Source: Myxococcales bacterium (lineage in GTDB: Bacteria; Myxococcota_A; Polyangia; Fen-1088). Taken from it: a stretch of 35,961 bases of DNA. A program made the translations under genes and the position numbers. The DNA is taken from NCBI GenBank assembly GCA_003158455.1, contig PMJO01000346.1, positions 24,207 to 60,167 of the forward strand. The letters are read 5' to 3'. This document shows, piece by piece, positions 14,450 through 22,372 of the stretch (positions are counted from its first letter, which is position 1; every line of letters starts with the position of its first letter). Below the pieces are notes generated by a model. It ran no database searches. It saw nothing but the letters and a program-made list of their open reading frames with translations, and was not told the origin of the DNA.

Positions 14450-17326
14450 ATGTCAGCACATGTGGCTTCTATCCATGTCGGTGCCCGCCCTCTCAGCAAC
14501 CCTGGTGCCTTAGTATTCGCAGGTGCCATCGTTCTGTTCACCGGGGGCAACTGCAGCCCCGCCAAGGTCGAAAACATTGCATCGACAGGTGGCGGGCAAG
14601 GCCAAGGCGGCGGAGGGGCCGGGGGCGGTGGGGGAGGGCCAAGCAGTGGTACCGGCGGCAGTGCTTGTGGACCTGTCGGTTGTGTCAATCCCACTGACGC
14701 AGGTACCATCAACGTAAAGAATTGCGGCAACGGCGTTCTTGACCCGGGCGAGCAATGCGATGACGGCATTCCTCCTGCCCAGAAGGTCGGTCCCAATGCT
14801 GTTCCGGATGATGGTTGCAATGCCTTCTGCCAGACCGAAGCCGACTACTTGTGCCCTACGCCGGGGCAGCCTTGCGTCAGTCAGAGGAAATGTGGGAACG
14901 GAGTACTCACGGTTGACGAGGCTTGCGACGACGGAAACACCGTAAGTGGCGATGGGTGCTCAGCAGACTGCCAGACCATCGAACCCGGGTGGCAGTGTCC
15001 CGCGCCAGGAAGGCCCTGCACGCCGATCTGCGGCGACGGCAAGGTCGAGCTTGGCAAGCCATGCGACGACGGGAATACAGCGAATGGCGACGGTTGCTCG
15101 TCGACCTGCCAGATCGAGCCGGGCTGGAGCTGCACCGGATCGCCCAGCGTCTGCACGAAGGCGGTGTGCGGCAACGGAGTTCTTGAAACCGGAGAAGCCT
15201 GCGACTGCGGCACCGATCCAACGCAGCTTCCCACCGGCTGCACGGGACCGAACGGCCTCTTCAACGGTGACGGTACCGGCTGCTCGAAAACCTGCACGAT
15301 GGAACCGATCTGCCGAGGAACAGACGGGACCGGGCCTACCCACGCTTGCGCGGCCACCTGCGGCAACGGCAACCTCGAACCTGGCGAGGATTGCGACGAT
15401 GGCAACCTGGTTGACGGCGATGGTTGCTCGTCAACATGCAAGATCGAACCCGGGTTCACTTGCACAACGCGAACCAACCCGGACACCCAGGAATGCACAC
15501 AAACCATCTACAGCGGCCAATGTCTGGAATTGCCAGTCAAGTATCGTGATTTCAAGAGCGAAAAGGAAACCGGCGGTCACCCGGACTTCTTCTACTACGG
15601 CACGACCCTGCAGGCGGCCAGCGTAACCAGCGTGAATGGCGTGCAAAGCCAGTCCAGCCCGATGTCGTTCAACAAGCGCTACTGCGTGCCCAACTCGGCC
15701 GGTCCCGCGCGACAGAATGACTCGACGGCGCGTTGCTGGGGTATGGCCCAGGCGAACCTGGACGCGAACGGCCGCCCCGCATTCGACACGACCCGCAATG
15801 GCGGAGGCGCCAACGCGACGCTGTGTGACTGCCAATTCACCGATTGGAGCCACGACACCAATGGCGGGCATGTGCCGGGCTACTCAATGGCCAACAGCCC
15901 GCTCAATGGTCTCACCTACGTTGGAGGCGCGAACGGACATCCGCTGTACAAGGGTCCCGCACCCATAGTGACCAGCGCGGCTACCTTCGCCCAGTGGTGG
16001 GTCGACAGCTCGTTCACCAACAACAAGCATGCGGTCGCCACGCTCGAGCTCGGTCCGGTGGCAGGGGCGACCAACCTCTACCGGTTTTCCAGCGCACCGC
16101 ATAGCGTATACGGCGGCTTCTTCCCCCTCGATCCGCCGGCCAATAGCTTTCCCATCTATTCTCTGACTGGAAGCACGACCGGGCCAGGCCCCGTAATGAC
16201 CTCGAGCACCGGCAACAGTGAACCGCTGCTCTGCAACGTCTGGCCGTACTGGTACAGCTCGACGTCATTCGGTGCAGGGGCGAACTGCAAGGCAGACCAG
16301 TACGTCTTTCCGCCCAGCTTCGCGCCTGGCGTCGATCCGGCTACTTGGTTCGGCCAGCACCCGAATGGCGACTGGATCCCGCAGGCCCAGGGTTGGTTCC
16401 ACGACTCCTGGTTCTCCGTCGAAGCGCGCTATCTCTTCGCATTCAATGGCCCGTTCCAACTGCAGTTCTTCGGCGACGACGACACCTTCGTGTTCATCAA
16501 CGGCGTGCTGGTGCTCGACCTCGGTGGCGTCCATCAGCGCCTTCCGGCCAGCGTGAAAGTAGACGCCACCGGGAACGCGACCATCCAAGAGGGCGGCAAT
16601 ATCTACATGCCGTGCACAAACCCGACCGGCCAGACCGTATGCCCTGTCATTCCGGCGGGCTACAACGTCGGCGATTTGGTGCCCTGTGACGGGGGCGCAA
16701 ACGCAAAAGACCCCGTGACAAAGGTTGCATTCAACTCGACTTGCGCGAGCGGCAACACGACCTGCGACTGCCGGCAGCGCGCCCTAACGGCTGCCGCGCT
16801 CGGCCTGCAAACCGGCAATACCTACGAGATCGCTGTGTTCGAACGCGACGGACATCCGACAGAGTCGAACTTCCAACTCACTTTGAGTGGTTTTTCCACA
16901 ACCGAATCGACCTGCCAGCCCCGCTGCGGGGACGGGGTCGTATCAGCGGGCGAGGAATGCGACTGTGGCGATGGAACGGTGCCGGTCCCTGCTAGCTGCC
17001 CGGGGCCCAACAACGACAGCACCTACGGCGGTTGCACGACGCAATGCAAGTGGGGCCCCTTCTGCGGGGATAACATAGTACAGAATCCCCCGGAGCAATG
17101 TGATCTCGGCAAGGCTAATGGTCACAATACCTCGGGGCCAGATGCATGCACGTTCGGATGCATGACTCCTCACTACTGCGGCGACGGCATCATCGACTCG
17201 GGCGAGCAATGCGACATGGGGCCGCTTAACGGCGTACCCGTGGACGCCAACATGCAAAAATCAGATGCCCCCGATGCCCAGGTCTATTGCGAGACAAATT
17301 GTACGATCAACATAACGGTCCTGTGA
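14450..17326 (+). CDS. Cysteine-rich repeat (DUF4215-type) lipoprotein with fibro-slime domain
   Basis: This 958-residue surface protein has a hydrophobic signal region with likely lipid-bearing C35 (FTGGNC), then a Gly-rich linker. Five Cys-rich repeats of the CGNGxxExGExCDDGN type begin near residues 92, 148, 194, 240 and 304. A fibro-slime/PA14-like domain covers about 355-815, with diagnostic GDDDTFVFINGVLVLDLGG from 675 and YEIAVFERDGHPTESNFQ near 795. Three more Cys-rich repeats begin at 826, 872 and 910. Such repeats are common on myxobacterial surface proteins, and fibro-slime domains occur in matrix or adhesion proteins. The ATG is preceded by GGAGG with an 8-nt spacer. There is no sortase or MYXO-CTERM tail at the C-terminus. 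A role in matrix binding or adhesion is inferred. Confidence 0.9.
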   Translation: MSAHVASIHVGARPLSNPGALVFAGAIVLFTGGNCSPAKVENIASTGGGQGQGGGGAGGGGGGPSSGTGGSACGPVGCVNPTDAGTINVKNCGNGVLDPGEQCDDGIPPAQKVGPNAVPDDGCNAFCQTEADYLCPTPGQPCVSQRKCGNGVLTVDEACDDGNTVSGDGCSADCQTIEPGWQCPAPGRPCTPICGDGKVELGKPCDDGNTANGDGCSSTCQIEPGWSCTGSPSVCTKAVCGNGVLETGEACDCGTDPTQLPTGCTGPNGLFNGDGTGCSKTCTMEPICRGTDGTGPTHACAATCGNGNLEPGEDCDDGNLVDGDGCSSTCKIEPGFTCTTRTNPDTQECTQTIYSGQCLELPVKYRDFKSEKETGGHPDFFYYGTTLQAASVTSVNGVQSQSSPMSFNKRYCVPNSAGPARQNDSTARCWGMAQANLDANGRPAFDTTRNGGGANATLCDCQFTDWSHDTNGGHVPGYSMANSPLNGLTYVGGANGHPLYKGPAPIVTSAATFAQWWVDSSFTNNKHAVATLELGPVAGATNLYRFSSAPHSVYGGFFPLDPPANSFPIYSLTGSTTGPGPVMTSSTGNSEPLLCNVWPYWYSSTSFGAGANCKADQYVFPPSFAPGVDPATWFGQHPNGDWIPQAQGWFHDSWFSVEARYLFAFNGPFQLQFFGDDDTFVFINGVLVLDLGGVHQRLPASVKVDATGNATIQEGGNIYMPCTNPTGQTVCPVIPAGYNVGDLVPCDGGANAKDPVTKVAFNSTCASGNTTCDCRQRALTAAALGLQTGNTYEIAVFERDGHPTESNFQLTLSGFSTTESTCQPRCGDGVVSAGEECDCGDGTVPVPASCPGPNNDSTYGGCTTQCKWGPFCGDNIVQNPPEQCDLGKANGHNTSGPDACTFGCMTPHYCGDGIIDSGEQCDMGPLNGVPVDANMQKSDAPDAQVYCETNCTINITVL

Positions 17327-17534
17327 CGCACCGGGGGCTGCTAGACAAGCGCGGTCGTGCACTCTGACGGCCGCCGTTCCCCTTCGATCCATCTGTGCAC
17401 TTTCGCCACGCCCAGCCGAGTTTTCCCCGGAATCTAGGCTTCCAGTCGGCCTGAATATTGAAGTCAAGGGCGCAGCGACAAGCTCCCCTGAACCTCGACA
17501 AACCAGGGCTCCTGTTGGCGCACATCATGCATCT

Positions 17535-17554
17535 AAATCACGTGGAGGTGATTT
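17535..17554. promoter_or_regulatory. Inverted repeat in the leader of the VWA gene
   Basis: AAATCAC (17535-17541) and GTGATTT (17548-17554) form a perfect 7-bp inverted repeat with a 6-bp spacer, 39 nt before the ATG at 17594. It may be an operator or a leader hairpin. The rest of the 267-bp gap (17327-17593) shows no gene. Confidence 0.4.
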
Positions 17555-17593
17555 CTGACAAATACTCACGCACGTTGACAAGGAGGGTTTGCC

Positions 17594-19453
17594 ATGGACC
17601 GCAATCTCGCAAAATTCCTGCCTCTTGTTCGTTGGCAGTACCTGCGTTGGGGGCTGGTGATCCCTGCCCTTCCCTTGGCGCTGTGGGCCTGCAATTCACA
17701 CCCGCTGGAGCAGCCTTTGCCGAATCCACAGCAAGAAACCGACTTCTCGGTTCTGGTTAGCCCGGAGCGCGAAGTCGACATCTTGTTCATGGTGGACAAC
17801 TCGCCGTCGATGGACCCCAAGCAGACTCGTTTGGCGCAAAACTTTCCAAAGATGATTCAGGTATTGGAGCAGATTCCAGACCCTGCGGGGGGTACCAGTT
17901 TGCCTGACGTGCACATCGGCGTCATCAGCAGCGACATGGGATCTGGGTCAGAAAGCATCGGACAGAACTGTCGGACGGTGCTGGGCGACCGAGGCCTCCT
18001 GTACGGAAACGACCCCAACAACTCGCTCGCGTCTGTCGCGCCCAACGCTGATCCGAATCAGGGCGGTCACCCGCAACCCAATGGGTGCGGCCTCCACTCG
18101 GGCCAGCGCTGGATCTCAGATGTTGCGGATCCCAACGGGACCGGACAGCGGATAAAGAACTACGACGGAAATATCGAAAACGTATTCTCTTGCCTGGCCA
18201 CTGCGGTGGGAACCGACGGCTGCGGCTTTGAGCATCAGCTGCAATCGACCCGCGTGGCGCTCAACCCTGACTATGCCAACAATCAGATCAACCCAGGAAA
18301 CATTGGCTTCGTGCGGCCGAAGGGCTACCTGGCGGTCGTCATAATCACCGACGAGGATGACTGCTCTGCTGATCCTGACGACACAATCAACGATGGGATG
18401 TTCCTGGAGAATCCGCTCACCGAGACCGCCAGCCTGCGGTGCGCGACGCGCGGCCACAATTGCGGCGGCCAAGTAATCCCCGACTACACCGACCCGTCGG
18501 TGGGTTACACCGGATCGGGCTTCTCACACGCCTTTGCCGACTGCACGCCCAGGGACCAGCTTGACCCCAACCACCCGGATCACCACTATCTTCCACTCAT
18601 CAGGGTGCAGGACATGATCGATAGCGTGAGCACGGTGAGCGCATGGGCCGTCGACGCGAACGGAAACTACGTCTACGATACAAGCGGCAATCACGTCTCC
18701 ATCCAGAAGACGCCCGACAAGATTCTCGTTTCGGGAATCATCGGCTGGCCCCCGGACACCAGCTTGGCCGGTGTTACATCCACTGATCAATACCAGGTTG
18801 GAAAGGATTCGACCTCGATGCCCGCGGACCAGAAAAGCCTGTGGGACTACATGCCCATTTGTTCAATTCCCTCGATCCAGGCGAGCGATGGCAATGTCTA
18901 CAAGACCTATGGCGGACTCCGCCTGAAGAAGTTCCTCGATGCATTCCAGAAGACCGACCTCGGGGGCAATCCTATTCAGAATGCCTTCAGCTTGTGCAAC
19001 CCGGATTTCACGAGCGCGATGACACAGATCGCCAACGCAATCGTTCAGGTGCTAAAACCCGGCTGCGTGCAATACCCGTTGATCGACACAAATCCCAACG
19101 CGCCCGGCGTGCAGCCCGAGTGCCAGGTTGTCGACCGCATCTCCTGCGACACTCCGGGCAAGGGTCAGTGCCTTTCCAGCGGGTACGAGGAGTATTCACG
19201 CAAGGAGTGCATAGATTCAACTACGGGGCTCCCGCTTGACCCGACAAGTCCACAGGTCGGCCACATCCCGGACTCAGCTCGGCCTTGCTGGTACCTCTAC
19301 TACGACACTACCGCGGCAGGCTGCCAAGGCACGTACATGGGCCAGAGAATCACTGTGTTGCGCCCATCAGGAACGACGGCGCCAGCGGGTACGCTGCTGT
19401 CGATGAAGTGTTTGACCTGCGCAAGGGCTGACCAGAATTGCCCTGCGCTGTAG
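17594..19453 (+). CDS. VWA-domain lipoprotein
   Basis: This 619-residue exported protein has a basic N-terminus, a hydrophobic segment and a lipobox-like ALWAC (C33). A von Willebrand A domain begins at about 61. The strand VDILFMVDNSPSM carries the MIDAS variant DxSxS at D68, S70 and S72. A later acidic turn IITDEDDCSADPDD (near 250) probably helps coordinate metal. VWA domains bind protein ligands through a divalent cation. Many cysteines in the second half (CATRGHNC, RISCDTPGKGQC, LTCARADQNC) suggest disulfide-stabilised extracellular modules. AAGGAGG lies 7 nt before the ATG. It closes the run of exported proteins and would suit an adhesion or matrix-binding role together with the Cys-rich protein upstream. 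The ligand is unknown. Confidence 0.88.
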   Translation: MDRNLAKFLPLVRWQYLRWGLVIPALPLALWACNSHPLEQPLPNPQQETDFSVLVSPEREVDILFMVDNSPSMDPKQTRLAQNFPKMIQVLEQIPDPAGGTSLPDVHIGVISSDMGSGSESIGQNCRTVLGDRGLLYGNDPNNSLASVAPNADPNQGGHPQPNGCGLHSGQRWISDVADPNGTGQRIKNYDGNIENVFSCLATAVGTDGCGFEHQLQSTRVALNPDYANNQINPGNIGFVRPKGYLAVVIITDEDDCSADPDDTINDGMFLENPLTETASLRCATRGHNCGGQVIPDYTDPSVGYTGSGFSHAFADCTPRDQLDPNHPDHHYLPLIRVQDMIDSVSTVSAWAVDANGNYVYDTSGNHVSIQKTPDKILVSGIIGWPPDTSLAGVTSTDQYQVGKDSTSMPADQKSLWDYMPICSIPSIQASDGNVYKTYGGLRLKKFLDAFQKTDLGGNPIQNAFSLCNPDFTSAMTQIANAIVQVLKPGCVQYPLIDTNPNAPGVQPECQVVDRISCDTPGKGQCLSSGYEEYSRKECIDSTTGLPLDPTSPQVGHIPDSARPCWYLYYDTTAAGCQGTYMGQRITVLRPSGTTAPAGTLLSMKCLTCARADQNCPAL

Positions 19454-19680
19454 GGCGTGCTGTGCAATTTCCCTGACCACCGCGGCCACCATTCTCGTGA
19501 CATGCGCCCCCCTGCATTCCCAGAGGCGACGTGGCGGCGCTCGCTCCACTGGGTATCACCTGGCTCAGGTCCTGCCCGTGGTGCTGCTGGCCGCGCTCGA
19601 CAACGGATTCATCGCCGCGTCGCGCTGGCCGCAAGAAATCCGGCAGCAGTTGCGGGCGGCAAGCATCAAATTGCCAGGAA

Positions 19681-20694
19681 ATGCCAACAGCGTTTGCCCT
19701 GGTTCCCACGCCCGAAGAAACCGTATCTCGCCGTAGCGCTGAGTATCTCGCCAGGTATGCCTGGCCAGCCTGGTACGGGGACCTCAGAAAATTCCAGGAG
19801 AAGAGCCTGCGCAAGGCGATCTGGCAACTGGTGGACACCTTCATCCCCTACTTCTTTCTCTGGTACCTGATGATCCGAACCATCAAGCTGGGCTATTCGT
19901 ATCTCCTCACCCTCGCGCTCGCATTGCCGGCCGCCGCATTCCTGGCCCGCATCTTCATCTTCTTCCACGATTGCGTGCATGGATCCTTCTTTGCCTCGGA
20001 CCGAGCCAACACCATTCTTGGATATGTGTGCGGCCTGCTGGTCTTCACGCCGCTGGAAGACTGGCGGTTCAGCCATTTTCTGCACCACGAAACCTTTGCC
20101 AACCTCGATGCGCGAGGCTATGGGGATATCACGCTAATGACTTTGACGGAGTACAAGAACTCCAGCTTTCGCCGTCGCCTCGGATACCGCCTGTACCGAA
20201 ATGTGTTCATCCTGTTCGGTCTGGGGCCGGTCTTCCACTTCTTCTTCAACCAACGTTTTCCCACCTGGAATACCGGCCGGGCCGAGCACCGCAGTGTCAT
20301 CATCACCAATCTGGGCATGGTGGCCATCGGCCTTTTCGCCGCGTGGGCAATCGGATGGAAGACGTACCTGCTGATCCAAGTTCCTGTCCTGTGGCTGGCG
20401 GGAGCGGCCGGAATCTGGTTGTTCTACGTCCAGCACCAGTTCGAAGGCGTCTACTGGGCGCGAACCGACGAGTGGGATCCCCTACGGGCCGCGTTTGAGG
20501 GCAGCTCGTTCCACAAGCTGCCAGCAGTGTTGCGATGGTTCAGCGGCAACATTGGCTACCACTTCGTTCATCATCTTCAGTACGGCATACCCAATTATCG
20601 ATTGAAAGCTTGCTACGATGCGATCCCCGAGCTGCAGCGCTTCCGGGGTAGGCTTTCGCCCTCAGGCATCGACCCGCAGGTAGCGTTCCACTGA
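19681..20694 (+). CDS. Membrane fatty acid desaturase
   Basis: This 337-residue integral membrane enzyme introduces a double bond into acyl chains using a di-iron centre, O2 and electrons from ferredoxin or cytochrome b5. All three histidine boxes are present: HDCVH (96-100), HFLHH (132-136) and HFVHH (294-298). Several hydrophobic pairs surround them (about 53-92, 112-122, 205-245). The box pattern and VQHQFEGVYW resemble acyl-lipid (delta-12/omega-3-like) desaturases; the position of desaturation cannot be read. I chose the ATG at 19681 since the upstream part of the frame has no membrane or family character. The ribosome site (AGGA) is close to the ATG. Its 3' end overlaps the convergent ferredoxin reductase gene by 33 bp. 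Confidence 0.9.
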   Translation: MPTAFALVPTPEETVSRRSAEYLARYAWPAWYGDLRKFQEKSLRKAIWQLVDTFIPYFFLWYLMIRTIKLGYSYLLTLALALPAAAFLARIFIFFHDCVHGSFFASDRANTILGYVCGLLVFTPLEDWRFSHFLHHETFANLDARGYGDITLMTLTEYKNSSFRRRLGYRLYRNVFILFGLGPVFHFFFNQRFPTWNTGRAEHRSVIITNLGMVAIGLFAAWAIGWKTYLLIQVPVLWLAGAAGIWLFYVQHQFEGVYWARTDEWDPLRAAFEGSSFHKLPAVLRWFSGNIGYHFVHHLQYGIPNYRLKACYDAIPELQRFRGRLSPSGIDPQVAFH

Positions 20695-21648
20695 AGCGGC
20701 GGCAATGGAGCCCTCGGCCACCGCGGTAGCGATCATTTTGATCTTGCCCGGGTACGCCACGATGTCGCCGGCCGCAAATACCCCGGGTATCGTGGTACGC
20801 ATGGAAGAGCCCACCGGCAGATGGCCGCCATCCAGGGTCAGCTTCAGATCCCATCCGGACAGTCCCCCCAGATCCGGCACCTGGCCCACGCTCACCAGCA
20901 GCAGATCCGCGGGGATTACCCGCGCCTCCTGGTCGCGCACGGCCACCAGCACGTGGTCCAGCACGCTGTCGCCGCCCATCCCGACCACCTCCGCATCCAG
21001 TATCACTTGCACCCCCGATGCGTTCAGTCGCTCCAGCGAATGTGGGTAGGCGCGAATGTTGAGGCGGCGGTGCACCAGTGTCACCTCGGGCACAATCGCC
21101 TTGAGGGCAATGGCGGTGTCCACTGCCGTGTCCCCGCCGCCCACTACCACGGCGTGGTGGGCGGCGATGTTGTCGCGCGACGGTAGTCGGTACACCAGGC
21201 CGCGCCCGGCGAAGCGATACTCGTCTTTGAGGCCAAGCTGCTGCGGCCGGAACCGGCCCAGGCCGAGCGCAAGCAGAACCGCGTGCGCCCTCGCCACTCT
21301 GCGGGTGGACCGCACCACGAAGCCGCTGCCGTCCCCTGCGTATCCGACGGATTCCACTGCCTCGTGTTCCCTCAATTCGGCACCAAAATGCGCCGCCTGC
21401 TCCGCCAGCCGTCGCGCCAATTCCCCGGAAGCCACTTCCAGGTGAGCCGGAAAGTTCGTCACCGGTTTGCTGGGATACAGGCTGACCAATTGGCCGCCGA
21501 ACTCCTGCGCCTCGAAGGTAATGCTGCTCAGCCCGCGCATGCGACAATGCGTGGCTGCCACCAACCCGGCCGGGCCGCCACCGACAATGGCCACGTCGTA
21601 GGTGACGCTCTCGTGCTCGACCGACGGGAATGCGCTGTCAGTTTGCAT
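20662..21648 (-). CDS. Ferredoxin-NADP+ reductase, thioredoxin-reductase-like type
   Basis: This 328-residue flavoprotein has an N-terminal FAD motif GGGPAG (23-28), an NADPH motif GGGDTAVD (170-177) with HRR at 193-195, and the C-terminal FAD segment GVFAAGDI (289-296). It has the thioredoxin reductase fold, but the active CxxC is absent: LVYRLPSRD stands where TrxR has YCAxCD. This is the hallmark of the bacterial type-2 ferredoxin/flavodoxin-NADP reductases (YumC-like). It should move electrons between NADPH and ferredoxin in the cytoplasm. The ATG at 21648 is preferred over an upstream start at 21762 that adds a non-family N-terminus. Convergent overlap with the desaturase, itself a ferredoxin-type electron consumer, suggests but does not prove a functional link. 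Confidence 0.88.
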   Translation of the reverse strand: MQTDSAFPSVEHESVTYDVAIVGGGPAGLVAATHCRMRGLSSITFEAQEFGGQLVSLYPSKPVTNFPAHLEVASGELARRLAEQAAHFGAELREHEAVESVGYAGDGSGFVVRSTRRVARAHAVLLALGLGRFRPQQLGLKDEYRFAGRGLVYRLPSRDNIAAHHAVVVGGGDTAVDTAIALKAIVPEVTLVHRRLNIRAYPHSLERLNASGVQVILDAEVVGMGGDSVLDHVLVAVRDQEARVIPADLLLVSVGQVPDLGGLSGWDLKLTLDGGHLPVGSSMRTTIPGVFAAGDIVAYPGKIKMIATAVAEGSIAAASVERYLRVDA

Positions 21649-21744
21649 CTCTTCACCCCACACAAAGACATTGTGGCCCGCCTGGAAGTGTCGGCAAGGC
21701 CCGCAGCGTCGCCGGCCTGGCGCGTGCGCGTCTTGCGCGTTTCC

Positions 21745-21939
21745 ATGTTGCCGACACTGCACGTGCCCAACGCGGTAGACGAGGCAGCTTCAGCCGGCCG
21801 CCGCCGCTGCCAACCGATCATCGAGCTCGAAGATTTCGTGGAAGCAATCGATCGGATCCGGCTCGGGCTCGACAAGAGGGACTGGGACGCCGGCGATGAA
21901 GAGTACCCAGCATGCGTTCCAGAGCGCCTTTCGCTGTGA
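21745..21939 (+). CDS. Possible small hypothetical protein, 64 aa
   Basis: The frame from ATG 21745 encodes 64 residues whose second half (PIIELEDFVEAIDRIRLGLDKRDWDAGDEEYPA) has the hydrophobic/charged periodicity of a real acidic helix. No ribosome site is clear, and no family is recognised. It lies divergently from the ferredoxin reductase gene. It could be a genuine small gene, the remnant of a longer one, or chance. Confidence 0.28.
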   Translation: MLPTLHVPNAVDEAASAGRRRCQPIIELEDFVEAIDRIRLGLDKRDWDAGDEEYPACVPERLSL

Positions 21940-21986
21940 TGATGCAGGTGTGTTAGTTCCGGCTCGTCGCGATCTCGCGTAGGCCT

Positions 21987-22013
21987 CAGTTGTTTACGTT
22001 ATGGAAACAACTG
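21987..22013. promoter_or_regulatory. 9-bp perfect inverted repeat, operator-like
   Basis: CAGTTGTTT (21987-21995) and AAACAACTG (22005-22013) flank a 9-bp spacer. The arms are AT-rich against a GC-rich background, which is typical of a binding site for a dimeric regulator. It lies about 210 bp before the small ORF at 22200 and 360 bp before the first kinase. Confidence 0.5.
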
Positions 22014-22199
22014 CCGCCGACGGAGCGGCAAGGTGGCAAGCGCTGCTGTCGCCAACCTGCGAATTGTGCTAAGAAGACTCTAGGGCATGGGGGGGGCGCG
22101 TCAATTGGAACGCAAGGGCGCAGCTGCTTCTCTTGGCTCGTGGCCAAGGGCACGAGGGGACCTCATTTTCGCGACGGAAGAGGTTCAGGGAGAATACTG

Positions 22200-22328
22200 A
22201 TGCCGACCTCGAACTCACATACAGGCATCCACAGGGCGAGCGCCCGGGCAGAGAAGCTGGACGAGCGGCGTGCGCAAGAACCAACCGGCGAGCCAGCGGC
22301 GGCGCAAGAAGTGCGTGACACTGAGTAA
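22200..22328 (+). CDS. Possible leader small ORF, 42 aa
   Basis: ATG at 22200 follows AGGGAG with a 7-nt spacer. The frame encodes 42 mostly polar residues (MPTSNSHTGIHRASARAEKL, then an acidic end) and stops at TAA 44 nt before the first hybrid kinase. It could be a leader peptide or a small soluble protein. It has no signal peptide and no recognisable family. The ribosome site is the main support. The remainder of 21940-22372 shows only the inverted repeat at 21987. Confidence 0.35.
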   Translation: MPTSNSHTGIHRASARAEKLDERRAQEPTGEPAAAQEVRDTE

Positions 22329-22372
22329 CATGGCAGAGTCTCCAGCAGCCTGACACCACGCCGAGAGTTCGC

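Noticed and set aside
14881-15507. Minus-strand frame opposite the Cys-rich repeats
   Set aside because: It is a shadow produced by the repeated Cys-rich codons of the plus-strand gene.
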